The notes beneath the pieces are model-generated. The model did not search any database. It worked only from the letters and a program-made list of their open reading frames with translations, and was not told where the DNA came from. DNA of 13,795 bases, taken from DASQJJ01 sp035631115 (lineage in GTDB: Bacteria; Patescibacteriota; Microgenomatia; Levybacterales; UBA12049). The stretch covers positions 1-13,795 of the forward strand of contig DASQJJ010000032.1 in the NCBI GenBank assembly GCA_035631115.1, given 5' to 3'. Made by a program: the position numbers and the translations under genes. Each line of letters opens with the position of its first letter. Within the stretch, counting starts at the first letter, position 1. Shown piece by piece: positions 1-8,166 of the stretch.

Positions 1-941
1 TTATATATTTCCTTATTACCAGCGAGGAAAATATTTCCTTGGACAACAATTTTATGTAAATTTGTCTCTATCCGGGTAATTACTGTATCGGAATTGGCAT
101 CAAGAATAATTTTGTATACTCCTGGCTCGGGCAGTCCCGGACCGGGATTTTTTATAGTTACTTCTTGGGGAGGAAGAGACTTTTTAGAATTATCGGTAAT
201 GCCATCATCGTCTATTTGGGCTGAATAGACAAGGGTATGGTCTTTATAGATACTGATACTCATTGGATCTGGGTCTTCGTACCAATTTAAATCCTGTTTA
301 TTTATAGTCATACGAAATGGCTCGTTGTTAAGATATGCATATAAGACGTGTCTTCCACGAAGAGGCGTAGAAATAATAGTATCTTGCGAAGAGGGAGTAT
401 AATCTGGCAACTTTACATCATTTGTACTTTGTCCTATGCCTGTATCGTAAGAATAAGTACCTATAAGACTATCTGTTGGAGGATTAAGAAGAAAAGCACT
501 TACCGAGGAATAATTGGGTTCACGTTGATAAAGGGTTGGATTTATGCCAATTCTTTTCCAGGTAAGAGAATTAAGGATAGGGACATCGAAAAGCTGGGTA
601 TTATAATGCCATAGAGGCTGGTCCTGAAATCCAAGAGAGAGCGTCTGGTCTGGCTCTTGGTTGAGAAATATTATTCGCACAGTTGCACTGTCGTACTGGA
701 AAGGCATAGGTGTTGTGAAATAAATAAGGTCGTGCTTTTGGACAAAGAATTTTTGCCCACCAACACTTTGCACTCCCACTCTGTCTTTTGGGCCTAATGG
801 AGAAATAGCATTTGTCTTACTTGTTAAGGAATATTCTGTTGTTACATTAAAAGGAGAAAAATTACTTATAAGAATATAACCAACAAGGGATACCAATAGT
901 ACAATCCCAAAAAACTGTCCAATTAATCTAGAAATCTTCAT
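1..941 (-). CDS. Membrane-anchored extracytoplasmic protein of unknown function (partial, 3' end outside window)
   Basis: The frame is open from an ATG at 941 to the window edge (about 313 codons visible), so the C-terminus is missing. The N-terminus begins MKISRLIGQFFG and continues as one hydrophobic helix to about residue 25, which looks like a signal anchor. The rest is soluble and rich in Tyr, Pro, Asn and Thr, with alternating hydrophobic and polar residues typical of beta-sandwich extracellular domains. I recognise no catalytic motif and assign no function. It starts 53 bases after the flippase stop on the same strand and is probably the next gene of the glycan cluster. The spacer between them is repeat-derived. 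Tethering or modifying the exported glycan is only a guess from position. Confidence 0.75.
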   Translation of the reverse strand, partial: MKISRLIGQFFGIVLLVSLVGYILISNFSPFNVTTEYSLTSKTNAISPLGPKDRVGVQSVGGQKFFVQKHDLIYFTTPMPFQYDSATVRIIFLNQEPDQTLSLGFQDQPLWHYNTQLFDVPILNSLTWKRIGINPTLYQREPNYSSVSAFLLNPPTDSLIGTYSYDTGIGQSTNDVKLPDYTPSSQDTIISTPLRGRHVLYAYLNNEPFRMTINKQDLNWYEDPDPMSISIYKDHTLVYSAQIDDDGITDNSKKSLPPQEVTIKNPGPGLPEPGVYKIILDANSDTVITRIETNLHKIVVQGNIFLAGNKEIY

Positions 942-960
942 ATATTCTTGTTCGAGCATG

Positions 961-1016
961 CCTACCCTGAGCTTGTCGAATGGGTCGAGAACCGTCATTC
1001 TGGCTTGTCCAGAATC
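961..1016. repeat. Palindromic dispersed repeat at the flippase 3' end
   Basis: Two short units lie side by side. Positions 961-993 carry CCTGAGCTTGTCGAA and GGGTCGAGAACC, of the TTCGACAAGCTCAGG type seen as dispersed repeats in many environmental genomes. Positions 994-1016 form a palindrome, GTCATTCTGG, CTTGT, CCAGAATC. The GTCATTCTGG arm is shared with the longer palindrome at 8659-8732. The unit supplies the last codons and the stop of the flippase gene and fills most of the spacer before the next gene. A role as a transcript-stabilising hairpin or weak terminator is possible but not shown. Confidence 0.6.
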
Positions 1017-2482
1017 TTTCTATTCCTTCCTGGTATCAACGACTTTACCAAATCAACATCTTCTCTTGTCAATTCTTTAAAGAGGAATAGAATTCCTGCA
1101 TACACTGCAAAAAGAAATACATAGAGAAGAGGAAGAAGAAGGGGAGTTATTGGAATATTTTTGGCAAGCAAATAGATTGCAAAAGATGCAACAAATATTT
1201 TTACAACACTATATATATCAAAGAGGACATGAAATCTTTTGTATACCAATACGCCCGCTAGACACATTACAATTCCCGCAGCAGTTGTTGTAGAAAGTGC
1301 TGCGCCATTAAGCCCAAAAGAAGGAATAAGAAATAGGCAGAGAATCGAGCTAATCGCTACTCCTAGTATTGAGAGAATTGCAGACTTACCGGGTGATCCA
1401 GCACTACTAATTATAGTTGTTAATATAATAAAGAGTGTAAAAAATCCCGATCCTATAACAAGAATGGAAAGAGAAGATGCTCCGGGATGATATGCTACAG
1501 AATATAAGAATGACAATAACCTACCACTTGTTGCAGAAATAAGTAATATGCTTGGAATAAGAATTAAGAGAGCAAACCTAAGAGCCTTAGCAATAAGCTC
1601 TCTCGCTTCATCGTGTAAATTTTTACTTAGTTTTCTCGAAATACTAGGAAACAACACTGTGGCAAGGGATATAGCAGCATAATATGGTATTTCCACTATG
1701 TTCTGGTTTGCTGTATAGAATCCCACATTATTATTAGATGTTGTTATCGCTTTTATAAAAAACAAATCAATTGATTGTAATAAATTTGCGAAAATAGCAA
1801 TTACTACAAGAGGAAGGGAAAATAAAACTAATATCTTATATGGAAAGTTTTTTACTGCTCTTGGAATATGAAACCAAAATAAGAGAGGAATAAATGAGGA
1901 AATAATAAAACCAATAATTGCACCGTATATATGAAAAAAATAAACAAGAATCAATATGGTTAACAGCTTAGTTATGGAATACAGAACATTCATCAATGAT
2001 TGTTTTCCAAAGGCATGCAGACCATTATAATAATTAAGATACAAAGAAAAAATTCCATACAAAGGAAATATTAATGCAGATAGCTGGATGTAAGAAGTTA
2101 AAGATGCATCTTTTAAGATTTGGCTTATAGGTAATGCAAATAAAAATATAATAAGTGATGCAAAAGAAGTTGAAAAAAATTGGATAGTTAAACCACTTTT
2201 TAATACTTCCTCAGATCTCTCTTCATTTTCTGCTGAAAATTTTGCTACAGCCTGTGGTAGTCCTGCGGTCTGCGTCAAGTTTACTACAGTAATAAGGGAT
2301 ACTATTATTCCATAGACTCCATAGTTATTGGGCCCAAGTAGTTTACCCAAGAATATATTAACAATATATCCAGATACCATAAAGGTCAATTGCGAGAGTG
2401 TCAAATTTACAAAACTATGTTTTAGTGAAATAGCCATATATTTAGAATGATTTATTTTTAAAGTATTTATTAGTAACTCCAT
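995..2482 (-). CDS. Wzx-like lipid-linked oligosaccharide flippase (MOP/MATE superfamily)
   Basis: This is a 495-residue, almost wholly hydrophobic protein with about 12-14 predicted membrane helices, the usual length of polysaccharide flippases (PST/Wzx branch of the MOP superfamily). Family features include the N-terminal segment SGYIVNIFLGKLLGPNNYGV (residues 37-56), a conserved GLPQAVAKF (74-82) and AGSPGKSAI near residue 365. By family knowledge it would flip undecaprenyl-linked glycans across the membrane. The ATG at 2482 overlaps the upstream glycosyltransferase by 41 bases; an ATG at 2437 (MAISLKHSF) avoids the overlap, and neither has a good Shine-Dalgarno. The last residues, KILDKPE, are encoded by a palindromic repeat. 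Base composition changes within the gene near 1.7 kb: upstream (N-terminal) coding is AT-rich, the C-terminal part is not. Confidence 0.88.
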   Translation of the reverse strand: MELLINTLKINHSKYMAISLKHSFVNLTLSQLTFMVSGYIVNIFLGKLLGPNNYGVYGIIVSLITVVNLTQTAGLPQAVAKFSAENEERSEEVLKSGLTIQFFSTSFASLIIFLFALPISQILKDASLTSYIQLSALIFPLYGIFSLYLNYYNGLHAFGKQSLMNVLYSITKLLTILILVYFFHIYGAIIGFIISSFIPLLFWFHIPRAVKNFPYKILVLFSLPLVVIAIFANLLQSIDLFFIKAITTSNNNVGFYTANQNIVEIPYYAAISLATVLFPSISRKLSKNLHDEARELIAKALRFALLILIPSILLISATSGRLLSFLYSVAYHPGASSLSILVIGSGFFTLFIILTTIISSAGSPGKSAILSILGVAISSILCLFLIPSFGLNGAALSTTTAAGIVMCLAGVLVYKRFHVLFDIYSVVKIFVASFAIYLLAKNIPITPLLLPLLYVFLFAVYAGILFLFKELTREDVDLVKSLIPGRNRKILDKPE

Positions 2483-3401
2483 CTATTAAACCTGACATAA
2501 GCGCTTTCGACGTATCAAATTTACTTGATTTGACAGAATTAATTTGATGATAAAAAAAATAAATAAAAATGTAGAACCAATATGTTAACCAGTAATATTT
2601 AGGATAGTTAAATTTTGCGTAAAGAACTTTGTTTCTCATTTTATAGTAAGCAATTATTTTATTAAAACCCCCACCTGTACTACTGGATACTTTATGCCAA
2701 ATTTTAGATCCTGGGACAACGAATATTTTGTAACCATTTTTGATCACGCGAAAATTAAAATCCATTTCTTCTTGGTAAGCAAAATATTCTTCTCTAAAAA
2801 GTCCAATTTTTTTAAAAACACTGTTCTTGATTAGCATACAACATCCCGTAACTTCATTTACTTCCCCTGGATAATCATTTTTATAACTATTAGAAATGGG
2901 TGGGAAAAAATATTTTACTTGAGATCCCCCAGCCCATACTGAATTGGGTTTATTATAAAAATATATATTTGGTGAAAGCACAGCAATTTTATTATCAAGT
3001 TGAGTCACCTCTATAAGGTTATTTAAAAAATATTTATCAACAATAGTGTCGTTATTTAGAAGCAATGTATAATCAGCGTTGTTTTCTATGCTAAATTTTA
3101 TTCCTACATTAACTCCACCAGCAAAGCCAATATTTGTTTTATTTCTAATTATGTGAATGTTAGAATTTTCTTTATATTTTTTTATCAACTTATCATATTC
3201 ATTATTTTCTGAAGCATTATCAATTAATACAACTCTAAAATTTCTATATTTAATTCGGAGTAAGCTTTCCATACATTCAACTGTATCTTGATAGCCATTC
3301 CAATTTAATATAACAATGTATACAAGGGGGTTTTTAAAATTCAATATACTTTTTAATTTTTTAACTTTTATCATATATCTTATATAATCCACTAAAACCA
3401 T
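2442..3401 (-). CDS. GT2 family glycosyltransferase, rhamnosyltransferase-like (WbbL type)
   Basis: The protein has 319 residues with one GT-A domain. Visible motifs are VILNWNG (30-36), LIDNAS (59-64), NKTNIGFAGGVNVG (87-100), LLLNNDT (113-119, the NND variant of the DxD metal site), VTGCCMLI (184-191) and AYQEEMDF (208-215, carrying the acidic residues usually taken as the base). This pattern is typical of enzymes adding rhamnose or a similar sugar from a nucleotide donor to a lipid-linked glycan in the cytosol; the actual sugar cannot be read from sequence. A Tyr/Phe-rich C-terminal segment (about 270-290) may touch the membrane. The ATG at 3401 gives a 41-base overlap with the preceding gene; an ATG at 3374 would shorten it to 14. 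Strongly AT-rich with many Lys, Asn and Ile codons. Confidence 0.9.
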   Translation of the reverse strand: MVLVDYIRYMIKVKKLKSILNFKNPLVYIVILNWNGYQDTVECMESLLRIKYRNFRVVLIDNASENNEYDKLIKKYKENSNIHIIRNKTNIGFAGGVNVGIKFSIENNADYTLLLNNDTIVDKYFLNNLIEVTQLDNKIAVLSPNIYFYNKPNSVWAGGSQVKYFFPPISNSYKNDYPGEVNEVTGCCMLIKNSVFKKIGLFREEYFAYQEEMDFNFRVIKNGYKIFVVPGSKIWHKVSSSTGGGFNKIIAYYKMRNKVLYAKFNYPKYYWLTYWFYIFIYFFYHQINSVKSSKFDTSKALMSGLIDGVTNKYFKNKSF

Positions 3402-4914
3402 TAATTTCTCTCAAAGAGATTTTGTGGCTTTCCAGTAGTGTGACTAATTTCTTTATGTCTAGATCATTCCGATCATTTAGTATATATGTATTTTCTCCTT
3501 TATTTTTAAGATTTAAAACAATTTCTACTAATGTTTTATATTTGAAATTATTTGCATCATAGCCAGGGCCATAGATTACTACTTTCCTCTCGGGAAATAA
3601 AATTTTATCCGACATGGTTGTAATTATGATTGAATTTCTTTCTGTTACTTTAGTTACGCTTACACTCTGAGCGTATACAATATCTCTACTTTTTTTTATA
3701 TCCACTAGTCCACTCTTAAGCAAATTAGTATTAAGTACCGAAATTATTATCATAGCAACAATAAAAAATAATGATAGCGTTTTATGTAAAGAAAATAATG
3801 TATTTGATACTATTGGAATTGCCATAATATATATTGGTAAAAAATAACGGATGTATGACGCATCCATGGAAAAGTTATTGATTCCCCAATAAATTCCACT
3901 GCCATAGTAAATAAGGATCCAAGCGGATAAAATTAAATAGTAAATGACATAGAATTTAACTTCTTTAGTTTCTTTTACAAAAAGTTCATATAGAATACCA
4001 AATAATACAAGTAGGGAAGCAAATGGAATATATGAGATAAAATAGTTGAAAAAATTACTTTCAATTCTATCTGGATGAAATCCTGAAGGTAATAAAAATA
4101 ACCTTATTTTTCCTAAAAATTGATCCACAAAATTCCCTGGAGTTGAATTACTTTGAGTGTAACCGAACGAAAGGAAGTTTCCGAATAATTCTTTATTAAT
4201 TAGAAAAATAGGCATAATTGTCATTACGTAAAATATCAATGCTATAGATAGATATTTTATGTTTAGTTGCTTTTTAAAAAAGAAACATAAGGCAATTGTG
4301 GGCAATAGATATATGATGTCTGTAAATCGAAAAAATTCATTTAAACCAAAACATAATGCTGATGCCAGATAGAACCCAAATCTGTTTTTTTTAAATCCTT
4401 GTAAGAGAAAACCAATTCCTCCTATAAAAAATACTGTTGCGGGTACATTATTAAACATACTCATACTACTCCAGAACCAATATGGGGGTAATGTAAATAG
4501 CAATAAAACAGATATTAATGCCACTTTTTTATTAAAAATTGCAGAAGTTAACACGAACAAAAATAAACCACCTAAGATTGACAAAAGTGGTGTGATAAAT
4601 AATATTGCTTGAGGAATAATCGTTGCTATCGTCCCATAGACAACATACATTCCAGTAAAACCATTTGGAACAACTTTATCTCCTACAGATACAGAATTTC
4701 TTGGACGAGTATAACCAAATGTAATTTTATTCAAAGGTTCATAATAACTCAATTTACCAGTTTGTGAATATTTTTCTATAAAAAAGAGGTTAACATTTTC
4801 ATCTGGAGATGTAAATTTTTCTTGCGATGTAAAACTTAACCAAGAATAAGTGAGGAGAAAAATCACACATATTGGAATTAGAATAAGTAAAATACTTTTA
4901 TCCTTTATATTCAT
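3361..4914 (-). CDS. Polytopic GT-C glycosyltransferase (PMT/ArnT-like, GT39/GT83 type)
   Basis: The chosen ATG gives 517 residues: a first membrane helix at about 7-28, a loop containing FTSPDENVN (D38, E39), then many further helices up to about residue 400 and a soluble C-terminal tail. An acidic pair in the first extracytoplasmic loop followed by a helix bundle is the hallmark of GT-C enzymes that use polyprenyl-phosphate sugars on the outer membrane face. The frame stays open upstream to an ATG at 4980, but that would lie 83 bases inside the preceding GT4 gene and put MTGTRSILKQL and MKCWLV before the natural hydrophobic start, so 4914 is preferred (17-base overlap). The acceptor could be a lipid, glycan or protein. 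Part of the AT-rich block. Confidence 0.8.
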   Translation of the reverse strand: MNIKDKSILLILIPICVIFLLTYSWLSFTSQEKFTSPDENVNLFFIEKYSQTGKLSYYEPLNKITFGYTRPRNSVSVGDKVVPNGFTGMYVVYGTIATIIPQAILFITPLLSILGGLFLFVLTSAIFNKKVALISVLLLFTLPPYWFWSSMSMFNNVPATVFFIGGIGFLLQGFKKNRFGFYLASALCFGLNEFFRFTDIIYLLPTIALCFFFKKQLNIKYLSIALIFYVMTIMPIFLINKELFGNFLSFGYTQSNSTPGNFVDQFLGKIRLFLLPSGFHPDRIESNFFNYFISYIPFASLLVLFGILYELFVKETKEVKFYVIYYLILSAWILIYYGSGIYWGINNFSMDASYIRYFLPIYIMAIPIVSNTLFSLHKTLSLFFIVAMIIISVLNTNLLKSGLVDIKKSRDIVYAQSVSVTKVTERNSIIITTMSDKILFPERKVVIYGPGYDANNFKYKTLVEIVLNLKNKGENTYILNDRNDLDIKKLVTLLESHKISLREINGFSGLYKIYDKS

Positions 4915-6025
4915 ATAAAATCTTACTAGCCAACATTTCATACAAATCAATTGTTTTAAGATAGATCTTGTTCCAGTCATAATTTTTTAAAAGTACTTGA
5001 GAATTAATATTTAATACTTTTTTGAGTTTTTTATTGTTTAAAAGTTTTAATATTGCTTTACTCAAGCTTTGCACATCGCCATAGTTAACCAATAATCCTG
5101 TTTTATTATTTTTTATTATGCTTCTTATCCCATCAACATTAGTTGCGATTATAGGAAGCCCATTTGCCATCCCTTCTAATACACTAATCCCAAATCCCTC
5201 AAACATTGAAGGCACTATTTGGATTGACATCTTAGGATATATCTTTTCTAATTCTGAGTCTGATATGTATCCATAAAATTTAATAGATAAATCATCTCTC
5301 TTACTAAGAGACTCCAAATGTTTTCTGATTTTCCCATCTCCTATAACATGTAAAAATATTTCAGGATGAGAATTTTTGAGAGTTTTCATCGTCTCAATTA
5401 AAAAATTGATTCCTTTTCTTTTATCTAACCTACCTACATAGAGTATGTTCTTACTATTCATAACAAATTTTTTCCTTTCTTCAAACTTGTCAAGATTTAT
5501 ACCATTAGGAATATAAGATAATTTACTTTCTGAAACTCCATAATGATTAAGTAAAATCTTCTTTGTATCAATTGATACGCAAATGATTTTATCGGCTAAT
5601 TTATAACTACGTCTCTCTAATAGGTAAAATAAATACTTCCAGCTTTGACTTTTTATGTATGTGTATTGCTGCCAATAGGTATGATGGGACGTATAGATAG
5701 TTGGAACAGATAACTTTTTAAACAAAAAAATTCCTCCAGGACCACCATGGATATGGACAATATTAAGAGAATATTTTTTAATAAGCTTTTCAAATACATT
5801 ATGTAACTTAACCGAGTATTCAATGTTTTTAAATTTACTATTTTTCGTTTCTGGAAATGTAGATATATGATTTTTAAATTCGTTAATATTAGGTGAGAAT
5901 ATATACATAGTGACGTCATTATGTAATAGATTTTGTTTATATATTTCATGAACATGTCTTCCTTGTCCCCCAAAAATGGGGAAAAAATCATATGTAAATA
6001 TTCCAATATTTAATTTTTTCTTCAT
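4898..6025 (-). CDS. GT4 family glycosyltransferase
   Basis: The protein has 375 residues with the two Rossmann halves of a GT-B fold. The N-terminal half starts KLNIGIFTYDFFPIFGGQGR with the Gly-rich acceptor loop and has HIHGG (91-95). The C-terminal half has NILYVGRLDKRKG (193-205), the VIGDGK turn (227-232) and the retaining-enzyme EX7E element in MFEGFGISVLEG (E276 and E284), followed by NGLPIIATNVDGI. By family knowledge it transfers a sugar from a nucleotide donor with retention of configuration, on the cytosolic face. Donor and acceptor are not predictable. The start codon overlaps the upstream stop as ATGA, which implies translational coupling. It is the last gene of the AT-rich block; its 5' end coincides with the composition change near 6.02 kb. 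Confidence 0.93.
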   Translation of the reverse strand: MKKKLNIGIFTYDFFPIFGGQGRHVHEIYKQNLLHNDVTMYIFSPNINEFKNHISTFPETKNSKFKNIEYSVKLHNVFEKLIKKYSLNIVHIHGGPGGIFLFKKLSVPTIYTSHHTYWQQYTYIKSQSWKYLFYLLERRSYKLADKIICVSIDTKKILLNHYGVSESKLSYIPNGINLDKFEERKKFVMNSKNILYVGRLDKRKGINFLIETMKTLKNSHPEIFLHVIGDGKIRKHLESLSKRDDLSIKFYGYISDSELEKIYPKMSIQIVPSMFEGFGISVLEGMANGLPIIATNVDGIRSIIKNNKTGLLVNYGDVQSLSKAILKLLNNKKLKKVLNINSQVLLKNYDWNKIYLKTIDLYEMLASKILYEYKG

Positions 6026-7059
6026 TCAAAATTCTTTATATATTCTTTTCCAATTTCTTGCCAGGAGTAGTGTTGTCTTGTAGCATCTGCAATTTCTTTT
6101 TTATCAAGTATCTGTGCTTTTTTAATTCCATGTATAAATTCTTCTGCATTCATACTTTCTACAAGATACCCAGTCTTACCATCCAATACTGCACTGCTAA
6201 TTCCTTCTATATTTGACGCAACAACAGGAAGACCAGTAGAGCTTGCTTCTATAGCAACTATGCCAAATCCCTCCATTGTGTGAGACACGGGAATGTTAGG
6301 CATAACAAAAACATCTGCAGTGTTGTAAATTATTTTTAATTCTTCATCCGATATTTTTCCAAGAAGCATTACTTTTTCTTGAAGATGCAATTTTTTTAAT
6401 ATTTTTTTAATTTTGCCTTTTTCTGGTCCCTCACCAATTATTAAATATAGAGTGTTTTCCAACTTTGGCATAATATATTGCACAAACCACGCAATTCCTT
6501 TTCTTTTTACCAATCTTCCAACAGTAATAATAACTTTTTTATTTCCAATATCTTTATATATCGTTGTTTCTAGGTCTCTTCTTGTTGCATGCGTTATCCA
6601 GTCAGTTGAATACACACCACAAGGAATAACTATACAGTTTTCCTCTGGAATACCTCTTGCAATACACTCATCCCTTACAGCACTACTTATGCAAATGATT
6701 TTGTCTAGGCGCTTTAAACATGCAGGAATAAGCAACTGATACCCTGGAAAATTAAAGGTAACATCTAATCCAACTATAGTACTTGTTACTTTTATTTTAA
6801 AAATGATTTTAAGGAGTAAACCAAGAGGGGAAAGGAGACCATCTCCAATATGAATATGTGTTATCTTTTTTTTGGGAATTAGAAGCAGGGACCGCACAAA
6901 AAAGTAGAGAACAACAAATGGAAGATATTTCTGCGATTTTCCCCAGGTAAGTAGCGTTGTTGGCTCATGCTTGGGAAATTCAAGAGACAGCGCGTAGCTA
7001 AGCTGTTCCATGCCACCAACCATAGGTGGGAATTTTCTTGTGATATATAAAAGCCTCAT
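6022..7059 (-). CDS. GT4 family glycosyltransferase
   Basis: This GT-B enzyme has 345 residues. The N-terminus reads MRLLYITRKFPPMVGGMEQL, the usual acceptor-side Gly loop. Further motifs are HIHIGDGLLSPLG (68-80), VGRLVKRKG (180-188), IIGEGPEKGK (207-216), and the EX7E element MEGFGIVAIEAS (E263 and E271), followed by GLPVVASNIEG. It is a probable retaining transferase using a nucleotide sugar. It is only distantly similar to the neighbouring GT4 and has more balanced base composition, so the two are not a recent duplication. The gene lies 9 bases after the polyprenyl-phosphate GT2 stop and ends in a 4-base ATGA overlap with the next gene. No clear Shine-Dalgarno precedes its ATG. Sugar specificity unknown. 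Confidence 0.92.
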   Translation of the reverse strand: MRLLYITRKFPPMVGGMEQLSYALSLEFPKHEPTTLLTWGKSQKYLPFVVLYFFVRSLLLIPKKKITHIHIGDGLLSPLGLLLKIIFKIKVTSTIVGLDVTFNFPGYQLLIPACLKRLDKIICISSAVRDECIARGIPEENCIVIPCGVYSTDWITHATRRDLETTIYKDIGNKKVIITVGRLVKRKGIAWFVQYIMPKLENTLYLIIGEGPEKGKIKKILKKLHLQEKVMLLGKISDEELKIIYNTADVFVMPNIPVSHTMEGFGIVAIEASSTGLPVVASNIEGISSAVLDGKTGYLVESMNAEEFIHGIKKAQILDKKEIADATRQHYSWQEIGKEYIKNFE

Positions 7060-7068
7060 AGGGGTAAT

Positions 7069-8097
7069 CTAATTGACCATGTATCTATATTTTTTCTCGT
7101 AGGTAGTATCACGAGGCTGTCTTGGTTTTCTCTTTGTCGAAATAGACAAGACTGTGTCACTTTTATATTCTCTCTTTTTTATGCGAAGCAGCACATCTTC
7201 TATAATTTTTCTATTTATGGCAATAAGATCTGTAACCAATCCCGTCATTGCAGTCTGAAATCCAATCATCATAAGGACTGCTGCCAAAATAAGGGACTGA
7301 ATGTGACCACCACCTTGTCCTAAAACAAGATAAAAAGTAAATCGCAGACTAAAAAGGAATCCTGCAAGAAAAATAACAGACCCAACCATAACAAAAACTA
7401 ACAGGGGACGATACATTGTGTATACGCGAATAATGGATGCACCAGAATGACGCATATGCTGAAACATATTTTTAAAAAGTCTGGATGGACGAGTTGGTGG
7501 ATTGGTTATTACGTCGACACTTTCCATTGCAATTCTTTTTGTCTGGGACTGAATAATGGTCTCTATAACATAAGAAAACTCTGTAACAACCGTTAGTTGC
7601 ATCGCAGCTTTTCGCGAATATGCTCGAAATCCAGACACTGCATCGGGAATTTTGGAATGAGACAGATATCGTACAATAGCCGATCCAAACCATTGAAAGA
7701 ATTTTTTAAGAGGGGAGAAGTGGGTTATTTTATCTGTCTGTCTATTGGCAATAACCATGTCTGCTCGTCCTTTAAGAATTGGCTCTATAAGACGAGGGAT
7801 GTCTTTTTGCGGATACTGATTGTCTGCATCGGTATTAACAATTATGTCCGCACCAAGACGAAGGCACTCATTAATACCATCGGTAAAGGAGCGAGCAAGT
7901 CCTTTGTTACGACCATGCCGGATAATATAATCAACTCCCAACTGCTTGGCAACAGCAACAGTATTATCGGTAGATCCATCATCAATAACAAGTATTTTTA
8001 TACTACTTACTCCTTTAATTTTCTTTGGGATAGATTCTATGACCAAGGGAAGTGTTTTTTCTTCATTAAGACAAGGAATTTGTATGAGCAGCTTCAT
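7069..8097 (-). CDS. Polyprenyl-phosphate glycosyltransferase (GT2, GtrB/DPM1-like) with C-terminal membrane helices
   Basis: The protein has 342 residues. The N-terminal GT-A domain carries IQIPCLNEEKTL (5-16), VIDDGSTDNT (37-46), NTDADNQYP (88-96, the DxD metal site) and the DAVSGFRAYSR element (152-162) characteristic of dolichyl/polyprenyl-phosphate sugar synthases. Two hydrophobic helices follow at about 230-255 and 265-292, then a basic cytosolic tail. By family knowledge such enzymes move glucose, mannose or GlcNAc from a nucleotide donor onto polyprenyl phosphate. The product is the donor used by GT-C enzymes, and two GT-C genes sit in the same cluster, which supports the assignment. 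An ATG start at 8097 follows a 69-base spacer; no convincing promoter or ribosome site is seen there. Confidence 0.9.
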   Translation of the reverse strand: MKLLIQIPCLNEEKTLPLVIESIPKKIKGVSSIKILVIDDGSTDNTVAVAKQLGVDYIIRHGRNKGLARSFTDGINECLRLGADIIVNTDADNQYPQKDIPRLIEPILKGRADMVIANRQTDKITHFSPLKKFFQWFGSAIVRYLSHSKIPDAVSGFRAYSRKAAMQLTVVTEFSYVIETIIQSQTKRIAMESVDVITNPPTRPSRLFKNMFQHMRHSGASIIRVYTMYRPLLVFVMVGSVIFLAGFLFSLRFTFYLVLGQGGGHIQSLILAAVLMMIGFQTAMTGLVTDLIAINRKIIEDVLLRIKKREYKSDTVLSISTKRKPRQPRDTTYEKKYRYMVN

Positions 8098-8166
8098 TCG
8101 TTGTATTAGCGTAGCATAGGGGAATTAGTGGCACTGTAAGATATATGTAATAAATATGTAAATGAC

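Noticed and set aside
348..614. Rightward 88-codon frame near the left edge
   Set aside because: It lies antisense to a continuous leftward frame with a signal anchor running to the window edge.
4915..4980. Upstream ATG at 4980 as the start of the second GT-C gene
   Set aside because: It would place about 22 non-membrane residues with no family likeness inside the preceding GT4 gene; the ATG at 4914 begins right before the first helix.
7597..8109. Rightward 170-codon frame antisense to the polyprenyl-phosphate GT2 gene
   Set aside because: The opposite strand carries all expected GT2 motifs; this frame has none.
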